Below are positions 9,143 through 19,816 of a stretch of DNA of 64,000 nt, piece after piece. The position numbers and the translations under genes were made by a program. A model generated the notes under the pieces. That model saw only the letters and a list, made by a program, of their open reading frames with translations. It was not told the origin of the DNA and did not search any database. Positions within the stretch are counted from its first letter, which is position 1; every line of letters begins with the position of its first letter. Source of the stretch: Buchananella felis (GTDB taxonomy: Bacteria > Actinomycetota > Actinomycetes > Actinomycetales > Actinomycetaceae); NCBI RefSeq assembly GCF_041380015.1, contig NZ_CP159978.1. One strand, 5' to 3'.

Positions 9143-10392
9143 CGGCGCGAGCCGAAGACGATCTCATCCCACGTGGGGATCGAGCGCCGCGCGCCCCGCT
9201 TGGGCTTCTCCGCCTCCTCGGGCGCCGGGACGCTCACTGCGGCGGCGTCGGCACCGCCCGGTTCGTCTCCCTGCGCGCCCCCTGCGCTCGCCCCCTCCTC
9301 GAAGAGGGTCGGCTCGGCGCTCACCTGCCCGCGCTTGTGGCCTCGCCCGCCCCGGCCCTTGCCACGCTCGTCGCGCTCGGCCTCGCCCCCGGCGGCAGCC
9401 TCCGCCTGGACGCCAGGCTGGGGGGCGTGCGCCTCGGTCTTGTCGGTGCGGGCCGATACTCCGCCGGTCAGGTAGGAGGGCAGGCCAGCGGGCACGTCGG
9501 CCCCCAGTCGCGGCGCGGTGGACAGGGCGCTCTCCTCGGAGCGGCGCGGCAGGGACAGGACGCGGGCCGCATCGAGCGGCTCGGCCGGCGGTGGGGGCGG
9601 CGGCGGAGGCGTGGTCTCACCCGCGCGCCTGCCGCGCGCCTGGTCCAGTTGGTCCAACAGCTCCAGGGAGACCCCCTGGGCGGGGGAGTGCAGGTGAGAA
9701 ACGGTGGCGTGCCCCGGCTCGGGCGAACCGGCAGCGCCCTGCGCGCGGGAAGACCCGCCCGGGGCCGCCAAGCCGGCGCCGCCGGGGGCGTGGGCCTGGG
9801 CGGCGTGGGCGCGCAGACCGGCGGGCAGCGGACCGGGCGTGGAGGTCTCGGTCAGCCAGCGCGCCTGATCGTTTAGGCCCCGCACCGAACCGGTGGAAAG
9901 GTCAACGCTCCAGCGGGCCTCGCGCTCCTCGGCGGCCTGCACGAAGGTCACGAACACCTCCCACGGCTCGTTGCCGCGCCGGATAGCGTCCCACTGCAGC
10001 GAGCTCGGGTCCACGGCGCGCGCCGCCAAGCGGTCCACCACCATGTCGCCCAGCGTGGGGGCGTCGGCGTCGTGGCCCACCCGGCAGTTCTGCGCCCGCT
10101 CCACGGCCCAGGCCTGCTCGCCGCGCACGGGGGCGGCGAACTTCTCTACCATCTCCACCGCCATGCCGGAGGCCTCGGCGACCTCGGCGGGGGTGGCGCC
10201 GGCGCGCAGCAGCGCCTGAATCTCCTTGGGGCGCATGGCCGTCCCCTGCGCGGGGACCAGGGCGGGGCGGGACCTGCGCACGGTGGCCCGCAGGGAATCG
10301 TCGATCTCGAGGGTGAAGCGCTCGCCCTCGGCGTTCACGAGCACCAGACGGTCACCGGTGCTGTCTACTCCCAGCAGCTCCAGTTCGATCAA
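9139..10392 (-). CDS. sepH: Septation protein SepH (DUF3071 domain)
   Basis: 417 residues from a TTG preceded by a good Shine-Dalgarno sequence (AGGAGGGAG). The N-terminal DUF3071 domain (IELELLGVDSTGDRLVL) followed by a helix-turn-helix-like segment (about residues 55-90, IQALLRAGATPAEVAEASG) is characteristic of SepH, an actinobacterial FtsZ-binding protein that promotes Z-ring assembly. The C-terminal half is low-complexity, rich in Pro, Ala and Glu, with a poly-Pro run, and ends with the conserved RRSIPTWDEIVFGSRR. It sits next to the DUF4193 gene as in related genomes. Confidence 0.85.
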   Translation of the reverse strand: MIELELLGVDSTGDRLVLVNAEGERFTLEIDDSLRATVRRSRPALVPAQGTAMRPKEIQALLRAGATPAEVAEASGMAVEMVEKFAAPVRGEQAWAVERAQNCRVGHDADAPTLGDMVVDRLAARAVDPSSLQWDAIRRGNEPWEVFVTFVQAAEEREARWSVDLSTGSVRGLNDQARWLTETSTPGPLPAGLRAHAAQAHAPGGAGLAAPGGSSRAQGAAGSPEPGHATVSHLHSPAQGVSLELLDQLDQARGRRAGETTPPPPPPPPAEPLDAARVLSLPRRSEESALSTAPRLGADVPAGLPSYLTGGVSARTDKTEAHAPQPGVQAEAAAGGEAERDERGKGRGGRGHKRGQVSAEPTLFEEGASAGGAQGDEPGGADAAAVSVPAPEEAEKPKRGARRSIPTWDEIVFGSRR

Positions 10393-10586
10393 GATTGCTC
10401 CCTCCTGCTGTGCGCCCCCTCAGACTGCCACGCTTTGCGGGCCAAATCGGTGCGCCACGCGCGCCCACGCGCTCATTGCGCCAGGCGGGCCGCACCCCGC
10501 GCCGCCCTATCCACAGGGCGCGGCGCGGCAATATACACAAACGCTGCCCGCCGTGGCGGTATCGCCCGCATCGAGCCTCGCGTCAG

Positions 10587-10595
10587 TGCTACTAT
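10587..10595 (+). promoter_or_regulatory. Extended -10 promoter for the DUF4193 gene
   Basis: TGCTACTAT combines an extended -10 TG with TACTAT. It lies 28 nt before the ATG at 10624, leaving room for a leader with the GGAAGGG ribosome site. Confidence 0.5.
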
Positions 10596-10623
10596 GCCCG
10601 CGCCTGGACTGGAAGGGATGATC

Positions 10624-10923
10624 ATGGCCACTGATTACGACGCCCCCCGCAAGAACGAAGACGACGTTTCGGAAGACTCGCTCGAAGAACTCAAGGCGCG
10701 CCGCAACGAGGCCGGTTCCTCGTCAGTTGACGAGGACGAAACCGAGGCCGCCGAGGGCTTTGAACTGCCCGGCGCAGACCTCTCCAACGAAGAACTGACC
10801 GTGCGCGTTCTACCGCGCCAGGTGGACGAGTTCACCTGCTCCCAGTGCTTCTTGGTGCACCACCGCAGCCAGCTCGCCTTCGAGGAGAACGGCCAGCCGG
10901 TGTGCCAGGAGTGCGCAGAGTAA
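10624..10923 (+). CDS. DUF4193 zinc-ribbon protein
   Basis: 99 residues. The start MATDYDAPRK and the acidic middle are hallmarks of the actinobacterial DUF4193 family. Two CxxC pairs (CSQC about residue 75, CQEC near the C terminus) form a probable zinc ribbon. Two in-frame ATGs exist; the second (10624) is chosen because GGAAGGG stands 6 nt upstream and abuts the first. Function unknown. It opens the conserved run DUF4193, DUF3710, OB-fold, DUF3159. In many relatives a DUF3093 gene and dut lie between DUF4193 and DUF3710; here the gap is only 30 nt. Confidence 0.85.
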   Translation: MATDYDAPRKNEDDVSEDSLEELKARRNEAGSSSVDEDETEAAEGFELPGADLSNEELTVRVLPRQVDEFTCSQCFLVHHRSQLAFEENGQPVCQECAE

Positions 10924-10953
10924 TTCGAAGCGAAACGGAAAAAAGAGGCCGCA

Positions 10954-11679
10954 ATGGGTTGGTTCACGCGCAAGAAGGACGCAGACGTCACGCTCCAAAA
11001 GGAGGTACTGCCTGAGGAGCTGCAGGAGCGCCGCGAAGTGGTGAACAAGCCCGCTGCGGACAAGAAGCACGGCCCCTACGACATCTCCGAGCGAAAGATT
11101 CGCCCCGGCTACCTGGACATGGGGCCGCTGAAGATCATGCAGCTGCCGGGGGTGGCGCTGCGCCTGGACGTGGCGCCGGACCGGCAGACCGTGCTGGGCG
11201 TGAGCTATCCGCTCGGCAGCAGCGACCTGAACCTGGCGGTCTTTGCCGCGCCGCGTTCCGGCGGGCTGTGGCGGGAGATCCGCGAGTCCATGGCCGACCA
11301 GATGGTGGCCGACGGCGGGCGTGCAGAGATCGTTACCTCCTGCTTCGGCAAGGAGATCCGCGCCCAGATCCCGGTGCAGTCCCCGGACGGCAAGCGGGCC
11401 GTGGTGCCTATCCGCGTGATTGGGGTGGAGGGGCCGCGCTGGTTCCTGCGCGCCATGATCCGCGGGCCCCTGGCGATGGCGCCGCACGACCCGAACAAGC
11501 TCAACCCGGCGGAGAACATCCTGTCTGCCACCATCGTGGATCGCGGCAGCGAGCCCATGCCGCCCCGGAAGGTGCTGGCCCTCCAGCCGCCCACGGCGCG
11601 CATCCCGGCCGCCGCCACCGCCGCCCTGTCGCTGGACCCGAACGACGCTCGGGGCCCGGAGATCACCGAGATTCGGTGA
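10954..11679 (+). CDS. DUF3710 family protein
   Basis: 241 residues, soluble, starting MGWFTRKKDADV. It belongs to the actinobacterial DUF3710 family, recognised from RIGPRWFLR-like and RGPLA segments and from its position before an OB-fold and a DUF3159 gene. The C-terminal 40 residues are low-complexity. Function unknown. Its TGA overlaps the GTG of the OB-fold gene (GTGA), so the two are coupled. Confidence 0.8.
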   Translation: MGWFTRKKDADVTLQKEVLPEELQERREVVNKPAADKKHGPYDISERKIRPGYLDMGPLKIMQLPGVALRLDVAPDRQTVLGVSYPLGSSDLNLAVFAAPRSGGLWREIRESMADQMVADGGRAEIVTSCFGKEIRAQIPVQSPDGKRAVVPIRVIGVEGPRWFLRAMIRGPLAMAPHDPNKLNPAENILSATIVDRGSEPMPPRKVLALQPPTARIPAAATAALSLDPNDARGPEITEIR

Positions 11680-11951
11680 CGGCCAGCGCGATCGAGCCGC
11701 GCACCTACGGGGAGGCCACGGCCCGCGTCTTCTCCGTCACGCACCCCGCCCATGGTGGCGATGTGCGATTCCGGGCCGTGCTCCTGGACGGCGAGCGGGC
11801 GTTGACCGTGGAGTGGATCGGGCGGGCCGACGTGCCCGGGGTGCGCCCCGGTGTGCTGATGCGAGTGCGCGGCATGGTGGTCAACCGCCCGGGCGGTCCG
11901 GCCATGCTCAACCCGAGTTACGACCTGCTGCGGGAGGACCAAGATGACTAG
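11676..11951 (+). CDS. Small OB-fold nucleic acid-binding protein
   Basis: 91 residues from a GTG that overlaps the previous stop. One OB-fold-like beta barrel: FRAVLLDGERALTVEWIG, then PGVLMRVRGMVVN, then a C-terminal PSYDLL. In relatives the gene in this position is annotated as OB-fold nucleic acid-binding. It may bind single-stranded DNA or RNA; no partner is known. It overlaps the next gene by 8 nt. Confidence 0.75.
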   Translation: MTASAIEPRTYGEATARVFSVTHPAHGGDVRFRAVLLDGERALTVEWIGRADVPGVRPGVLMRVRGMVVNRPGGPAMLNPSYDLLREDQDD

Positions 11952-12639
11952 CAAGGTGAACGGTGGCCTGCTGGGGCAGGTGGGGCAGCAGTCCTTCTCC
12001 CTGAACGAGGCCGTGGGTGGACCGTTGGGGGTGCTGGAGTCCCTGGCCCCCGGCACGGCCTTCATTGCCTGCTTCCTGCTCACCGGGCGGATCGGGCTGG
12101 CCCTAGCCATCGCCGGCTCTATCACCGCCGTCTTCGTGGTGCTGCGCCTGGTGCGCCGCTCCACCCTCAAGGGCGTCTTCTCCGGCTTCATCGGCCTGGC
12201 GGTGGGCGTGGTGTGGGCCTACCGCACCGGCCGCGCCGAGGACGTCTACCTGCCCTCCATCCTCATCAACGCCGCCTACGGCAGTGTCGTGGCGATCTCC
12301 GCCCTGATCGGCTGGCCCATCCTGGGAGTGTTCCTGGGTGTCATCCACGGCCGCCCGCTTTCCTGGTACCGCACGGCCTCCGCCGGTTTCAAGCGGGCCG
12401 CCCTGCTGGCCACCTGGCTGTGGGTGGCGGTCTTCGCGGTGCGCCTGGGCGTGAAGGTTCCCCTCTACCTGTCCGGCTCCACCGGGACGCTGGGCGTCTT
12501 CCACCTGCTGCTGGGCCTGCCGCTGTTCGCGCTGGCCGCGTGGGGCAGCTGGCTGCTACTGAGCGGCTGGGCGAAGGAGGCCGCGCAGGACGGCAAGGGC
12601 GTCGGGGCCGGCGGCCTTGCCGATGACCAGCAGCAGTGA
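11944..12639 (+). CDS. DUF3159 membrane protein
   Basis: 231 residues with about five to six hydrophobic segments, e.g. LALAIAGSITAVFVVLRLV and VFSGFIGLAVGVVWAY. It matches the DUF3159 family of actinobacterial integral membrane proteins that always neighbour the OB-fold and TrkA genes. Function unknown. Its 3' end overlaps the convergent trkA gene by 84 nt (12556-12639), so the last 27 codons are read on both strands. Confidence 0.8.
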   Translation: MTSKVNGGLLGQVGQQSFSLNEAVGGPLGVLESLAPGTAFIACFLLTGRIGLALAIAGSITAVFVVLRLVRRSTLKGVFSGFIGLAVGVVWAYRTGRAEDVYLPSILINAAYGSVVAISALIGWPILGVFLGVIHGRPLSWYRTASAGFKRAALLATWLWVAVFAVRLGVKVPLYLSGSTGTLGVFHLLLGLPLFALAAWGSWLLLSGWAKEAAQDGKGVGAGGLADDQQQ

Positions 12640-13230
12640 GTCCCCGCTAGAGAGCACCTGGTCCGCCAGGGCGGGCACCGGGCGGCCCTCCTGCACTACG
12701 GCCGTGACGGCAACGTCGGCCGGCAGCTCCAGCTCGATCAGGCGCTTGCCCTCGCTGACCGCCCCCGGCAGCAGCGTGCCCTGATACACCTGCGCCCCGG
12801 ACTGGAAGGCCCCCAGGCGCACCAGCTCGCCGGCGCTGACCGCCTCCTCCACGATCCTGGTCATGATCCGGGGGGTGGAGACGGGCACGTCCACGCCCCA
12901 CGAGGAGTCGAACAGCCACTCGTTGCGCGGCTCGTTCACGCGCGCCACCACGCGCGGCACCCCGAACTCGGTCTTGGCCAGGAAAGAGATGACCAGGTTG
13001 GCCTTGTCGTCCCCGGTGGCGGCCACCAGCACGTCGCAGGAGGCCGTGTCCGCCTCGTCCAGCGCGTCGGGCGCGCACGCGTCGCCAAGCACCCACTCGG
13101 CGCTGGGCACCGTGGAGATCTGCATCTTCCCGGGCCGGTTCTCCACCAGGGTGACCTCGTGGCCGGCAGCGATCAGGTCTGCGGCGATGGTGCGGCCCAC
13201 GGAGCCGGCCCCAGCAATCACTGCGCGCAT
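12556..13230 (-). CDS. TrkA-family potassium uptake regulator (distal)
   Basis: 224 residues. A Rossmann NAD-binding RCK-N domain (AGAGSVGRTIAADL, acidic VE at the end of strand 2) and a C-terminal RCK-C/TrkA-C domain. Such proteins gate potassium channels or transporters in response to NAD(H) or other nucleotides. The start shares its first base with the stop of the upstream trkA paralogue at 13230, so the two form an operon and probably a heteromeric regulator. The usual actinobacterial neighbour, an APC-type permease, is divergent at 13956. Confidence 0.85.
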   Translation of the reverse strand: MRAVIAGAGSVGRTIAADLIAAGHEVTLVENRPGKMQISTVPSAEWVLGDACAPDALDEADTASCDVLVAATGDDKANLVISFLAKTEFGVPRVVARVNEPRNEWLFDSSWGVDVPVSTPRIMTRIVEEAVSAGELVRLGAFQSGAQVYQGTLLPGAVSEGKRLIELELPADVAVTAVVQEGRPVPALADQVLSSGDSLLLVIGKAAGPDALAVLRGLLRPAAQ

Positions 13231-13892
13231 TAGTCCTCCTGCGGCGGGGTACCCAGCAGGCGGGTGACCCTATCGATCTGGCTGGTGGGCATCAGGAAGA
13301 AGACGTCGTCGCTCTCCTGGAAGACGTCGCGGCCCCCGGGCAGGCGGGTCACGCCGGCGCGGGTCAGGTAGGCCACGCGGCCGCCCACCCGCTCCTCGAT
13401 CTGCGCGTACGGCGTGCCGATCCAGGCGGAGGAGACGATCGGGTTGCACAGGCTGACCTCGCCGGAGGCGTCCTGGTGGATCACGCTCAGGTCGGTGGGC
13501 AGCAGCATGTGGGCCATGCGCTGGGTGGTCCAGCGCACGGTGCCGACGGTGGGGATGCCCAGGCGCGTGTAGAGGTCTGCGCGGCGCGGGTCGTAGATGC
13601 GGGCCACCACCCGCTCCACCTTGAAGGTCTCGCGGGCCACGCGCGCGGCCAGGATGTTTGAGTTGTCGCCGTTGGTCACTGCGGCCAGCCCGTAGGCGTG
13701 CTCGATTCCGGCGCGAATCAGGGTGTCGCGGTCAAAGCCCAGGCCCGTGATCCGCCGGCCCTCGAAGCTCTCCGGGAGCCGCTCGAAGGCCTCCGGGGCG
13801 CGGTCGATGATCGCAACGGAGTGGCCTTGTTCCTCTAGCCGGGTGGCCAGCGCGGTGCCTACGCGGCCCGCGCCCACAATGACGATGTGCAC
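13230..13892 (-). CDS. TrkA-family potassium uptake regulator (proximal)
   Basis: 220 residues from a GTG at 13892. RCK-N domain with IVGAGRVGTALATRL and a TrkA-C domain ending in DDVFFLMPTSQ. The GTG is preferred over an upstream start because HIVIVGAG is the standard beginning and TAAACT lies 7 nt upstream. Paired with the trkA gene downstream; together they probably sense cytoplasmic nucleotides for K+ transport. Confidence 0.85.
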   Translation of the reverse strand: MHIVIVGAGRVGTALATRLEEQGHSVAIIDRAPEAFERLPESFEGRRITGLGFDRDTLIRAGIEHAYGLAAVTNGDNSNILAARVARETFKVERVVARIYDPRRADLYTRLGIPTVGTVRWTTQRMAHMLLPTDLSVIHQDASGEVSLCNPIVSSAWIGTPYAQIEERVGGRVAYLTRAGVTRLPGGRDVFQESDDVFFLMPTSQIDRVTRLLGTPPQED

Positions 13893-13899
13893 GCCGCCC

Positions 13900-13905
13900 A
13901 GTTTA
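13900..13905 (-). promoter_or_regulatory. -10 hexamer TAAACT for the trkA operon
   Basis: On the minus strand TAAACT ends 7 nt before the GTG at 13892. It faces the divergent hexamer at 13944. Confidence 0.55.
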
Positions 13906-13943
13906 ACGGTCACGCGCCCACGCGGCCCCAAGGGCAGGTGGCG

Positions 13944-13949
13944 TAACAT
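13944..13949 (+). promoter_or_regulatory. -10 hexamer TAACAT for the APC permease gene
   Basis: TAACAT ends 6 nt before the GTG at 13956. Together with 13900-13905 it makes a compact divergent leaderless promoter of about 50 bp. Confidence 0.6.
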
Positions 13950-13955
13950 GCCCGC

Positions 13956-15617
13956 GTGGCAGAAAAAGAAGCATCCTCACCCGTGGGCGGCGCGATAAGG
14001 GCCGTGGCAGGCACGGTGCGGATCGTGAGCGCCGTGACGTTCGTGCCGGAGCTCATCTTGCTGGCCGCCCTGGCCACCCCGTTCTTCGCGGTGCGCCTGG
14101 GGATTTTTGGCGCGGTGCTCGCCGTGGTGGCGGCCGTGCTGGTGGCGGTGCGGAGAATGCGGCTGCCCGGCGGGGACGTGATGGCCGCGGCGATCTACCT
14201 GCCGCACTGGGCGCTGCGCATCGTCACCTCTGCCCGGGTGGTGGACTACGCCGCCGCCACCGCGCTGATCGCCGCCGTGGCGGGCATGTACGTGCGGGCG
14301 CTGTTCCCGCGCCTGCCGGAGGTGCTGATCTCCCTGGTGATCCTGGCTGCCGTGAGCCTGCTGCAGCTGCTCACCCCGCGCGGCATGGTGCGCCGCGCCT
14401 CGATAGCGGCCGTCGTGGTCGGTTTCGTCACTTCGGTGGTGCTGCTCTCCCTGGGCGTGCTGCAGGCCTACATGGCGGGGCGCGTGGACGTGGCGGTGCG
14501 CGCCGGCCTGCTGGAGCCGGGGGACAACGAGCCGCTGTTCGAGCGCCTGGCCCGGGTGGCCTTCGGCAACTCCCTGCCCGTGTGGATCATCATCGCCCTG
14601 GCGGTGGCCGTGCTGGTCTCGGCCGGTGTGGCCACGCTGGAGGGCCTGCCGGTGTTCATGCGCCGCCTTGGCCGCGAGTCGCTGGTGCCGCGCCAGCTGC
14701 GCCGCGCCGGCAATCGCCTGGCGGAGGTCTTTGGCGTGCTGGCCGCCTCCGGTGGCGCGGCGATCTTGCTGGTGGCGGCCCGCGCGGACGTGGGCACCAT
14801 GGTGGCGGTGTTCCTGCTGTCCTGGTCCGTGTCCTTCTGCCTGGGCAAGTGGGCGCTGGTGCGCTTTGCCAGCCACACCCTTTCCGTCTCCGGGGTGGTG
14901 CGTGAGCGCCGCCGCGCCAAGTTCACCCGCCTGGTGGCGGGCGTCGCGGCCGTGCTCAGCGGCGTGCTGGCGGTGGCCTCGGTGGCCTGGAGCCCGCTGA
15001 TCGCCCTAGCGGTGGTGGCGGTGATCGCGCTGCTGTGGGTGGCCCAGGGCATGGTGGCCCGCTCCTACCAGCTCACGGACGCGGAGCTGAAGCAGGCCAG
15101 TGCCGCCCCCGCGCGCGGCATCCCGCCCCGCACCCACGCCTTCGTGCTGCTGACGGACCTAACCCTGGCCACGCACCGCGCCATCGCCTACGCCCGTGCC
15201 GCCCGCCCGCACACGCTGCAGGCCCTGTGCGTGCTGACCGGCGGATTCGACGGGGCCCAGCTGCGCCGCCGTTGGGAGGCCCAGCAGCTGCCGGTGGACC
15301 TGACCTTCGTGGACGCCCCCGACGGCGAACTGGCCCGCGCCGTGCAAAAGCACGTGGACGTGGTGCGGGCCGGCAACCCCAACGACCTGGTGATGGTGTA
15401 CGTGCCCGAGCTGCTGCCACGCACCCGCCTGGAGGCGCCGCTCTACAACTACACCACCGGAAAATTGCAGCGCGCCCTGGCCGGCCAAGAGGTGGTTATC
15501 GCCACCGTGCCCTGGCAGTTGGGGGCCGACGCTGCCGCGCCTACCTCCGGCGCAGAGCAGGCCGCAGCGAGCGCAGCGCCCGGTCCCGACGCGACCAGCA
15601 AAGGCGAGAGCAAGTGA
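13956..15617 (+). CDS. APC-type permease (shortened)
   Basis: 553 residues, many hydrophobic helices in the first 360 residues, then a cytosolic C-terminal region from about residue 390 that looks like a nucleotide-binding universal-stress-like domain (AFVLLTDLTLATHRAIAYARAARP). In relatives this locus holds an APC-superfamily permease, often annotated as an amino acid or potassium transporter, beside the trkA pair. This copy is shorter than the roughly 650 residues I would expect, and the N-terminal APC signature is weak. Potassium transport is an inference from the neighbouring TrkA genes. Confidence 0.65.
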   Translation: MAEKEASSPVGGAIRAVAGTVRIVSAVTFVPELILLAALATPFFAVRLGIFGAVLAVVAAVLVAVRRMRLPGGDVMAAAIYLPHWALRIVTSARVVDYAAATALIAAVAGMYVRALFPRLPEVLISLVILAAVSLLQLLTPRGMVRRASIAAVVVGFVTSVVLLSLGVLQAYMAGRVDVAVRAGLLEPGDNEPLFERLARVAFGNSLPVWIIIALAVAVLVSAGVATLEGLPVFMRRLGRESLVPRQLRRAGNRLAEVFGVLAASGGAAILLVAARADVGTMVAVFLLSWSVSFCLGKWALVRFASHTLSVSGVVRERRRAKFTRLVAGVAAVLSGVLAVASVAWSPLIALAVVAVIALLWVAQGMVARSYQLTDAELKQASAAPARGIPPRTHAFVLLTDLTLATHRAIAYARAARPHTLQALCVLTGGFDGAQLRRRWEAQQLPVDLTFVDAPDGELARAVQKHVDVVRAGNPNDLVMVYVPELLPRTRLEAPLYNYTTGKLQRALAGQEVVIATVPWQLGADAAAPTSGAEQAAASAAPGPDATSKGESK

Positions 15618-16945
15618 ACGAAGAACTAACCCTTGAGATCGGGCCGATCGCCCACGGCGGGCACTGCGTGGCCCACACCGAGGACGGCCAGCTGGTCTTT
15701 GTGCGCCACACCGCCCCGGGGGAACGGGTGCGCGCCCGCGTCACCAAGCGGGGACGCTACTGGCAGGCCGACGCCGTCGAGGTGCTGGAGGCCAGCGTCC
15801 ACCGCGTCCCGAGCGTCTGGCCGGCCGCCGGCCCCGGCGGGGTAGGCGGAGCGGAGTTCGGTCACCTGGAGCCCGGCTACCAGCGCGAGCTGAAGGCCGA
15901 GGTGATCACCGACTGCCTGCGCCGCACCGGCTCCAGGGCCCTGGCCGAGCACGTGGCCCAGCGGGTGGGCGCCGTGACCGTCTCGGCAGTGGAGGCAGTG
16001 GAGGCTGCGGCCGGGCAGGACGGCCAGGACGGTCAGAATCGGCAGGTTGGGCAGCAGCGGCAGGGTGGGCGCACCCGCATCGAGGCCGTGGTCAACGCCG
16101 AGGGCCGCCTGGCCATGCACCGGCACGCCAGCCACGAGCTGGTGGAGCTGACCGACATGCCCCTGGCCGTGCCCGAGCTGCGCGAGCTCGGCCTGTTCGG
16201 GCCTGACTCGCCGTGGCGCAAGCTGTGGCGCCCCGGCGACCGGGTGCGGGCCGTGGCCCCCTCCGCCAGCCCGGTGCTGGTGGGCATCGAGGGCAAGTTC
16301 TACACCGCGGACCGCCAGGAAGCCCCCGCCACCGTGGTCGAGCGCGTGGGCAGCCCGGTGGGGGAACTGACCTACCAGCTGGACGCGGCCGGCTTCTGGC
16401 AGGTCCAGCGCGGCGCTCCCGCCGCCCTGGTGGCCGGGGTGATGGACCTGGCCCGTCCCCAGCCCGGAGAGCAGATCCTGGAGCTCTACTCCGGGGCCGG
16501 CCTGTTCTCCCAGACCCTCGGGCGGGCCGTAGCCACCGGTAGCGGTGGGAGGAAGACGGGCGGCGGCAGCGTCGTCACCGTAGAAGGCTCCCCGCGCGCC
16601 GTGCGGGCGGCCCGGCGCAACTGCCACGGCCTGCCCGTCACCGCGCTGTCGGGCAGCGTGGACCCGGCCGGAATCACGAAGGCCGCCGCCAAACTGGGCG
16701 GCCAGGTGGACGTCGTCGTCCTGGACCCGCCGCGGGCGGGCGCTCGCGGCCCCGTGATGAGGGCGGTTTGCCAGCTCGGTGCGCGCGCAATCGTGCTGGT
16801 CGCCTGCGACCCGGCCGCCCTGGCGCGGGACTGCGAGGCGGCCACCCAGGAGGGGTACTGGCCCACCCAACTGCGGGCGTGGGACCTTTTTCCTAACACG
16901 CATCATGTGGAATCCATGGTGCTGCTCCAACCGGTGGGCAAGTAA
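15614..16945 (+). CDS. TRAM-domain class I SAM-dependent RNA methyltransferase
   Basis: 443 residues from a GTG that overlaps the permease stop (GTGA). An N-terminal TRAM domain (IGPIAHGGHCVAH, FVRHTAPGERVRARV) is followed by a RumA/TrmA-like catalytic domain with the SAM loop LELYSGAGLFSQ, DPPRAG (about residue 374) and the nucleophile in VACDPAALARD. Such enzymes make 5-methyluridine in rRNA or tRNA. The iron-sulfur cysteines of classic RumA are not evident. A Gln/Gly-rich insert at about residues 133-152 looks like simple-sequence expansion. Confidence 0.85.
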   Translation: MNEELTLEIGPIAHGGHCVAHTEDGQLVFVRHTAPGERVRARVTKRGRYWQADAVEVLEASVHRVPSVWPAAGPGGVGGAEFGHLEPGYQRELKAEVITDCLRRTGSRALAEHVAQRVGAVTVSAVEAVEAAAGQDGQDGQNRQVGQQRQGGRTRIEAVVNAEGRLAMHRHASHELVELTDMPLAVPELRELGLFGPDSPWRKLWRPGDRVRAVAPSASPVLVGIEGKFYTADRQEAPATVVERVGSPVGELTYQLDAAGFWQVQRGAPAALVAGVMDLARPQPGEQILELYSGAGLFSQTLGRAVATGSGGRKTGGGSVVTVEGSPRAVRAARRNCHGLPVTALSGSVDPAGITKAAAKLGGQVDVVVLDPPRAGARGPVMRAVCQLGARAIVLVACDPAALARDCEAATQEGYWPTQLRAWDLFPNTHHVESMVLLQPVGK

Positions 16946-17050
16946 CGCCCCAACAAAACCGCCCAAACGCGCCACTTTTCCCGAAATGAGCGTGAAAACA
17001 CGGCCCTGCCGGTAACTTGTGGGCGGAAGTTGCCGAGCAAGGGAGCGTTA

Positions 17051-19732
<2,682 letters not shown>

Positions 19733-19754
19733 AAACCTGGGGTGCGCGAAGAGT

Positions 19755-19788
19755 GGCGGCCCGGCGGGAGAGATCCAGCCGGGCCGCC
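19755..19788. terminator. Terminator after acnA
   Basis: Perfect 11-bp stem (19755-19765 with 19778-19788), 12-nt loop. It lies between convergent acnA and the CLC gene and may serve both. Confidence 0.7.
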
Positions 19789-19816
19789 GCCTTGTGCCGG
19801 GAAAGCCCGGTGAGCC

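Noticed and set aside
10496..10528. Terminator hairpin upstream of the DUF4193 gene
   Set aside because: The arms of the GC-rich stretch do not pair without several mismatches.
17030..17050. Upstream ATG for acnA
   Set aside because: No ribosome site stands before it, and the family N terminus begins at the ATG at 17051.
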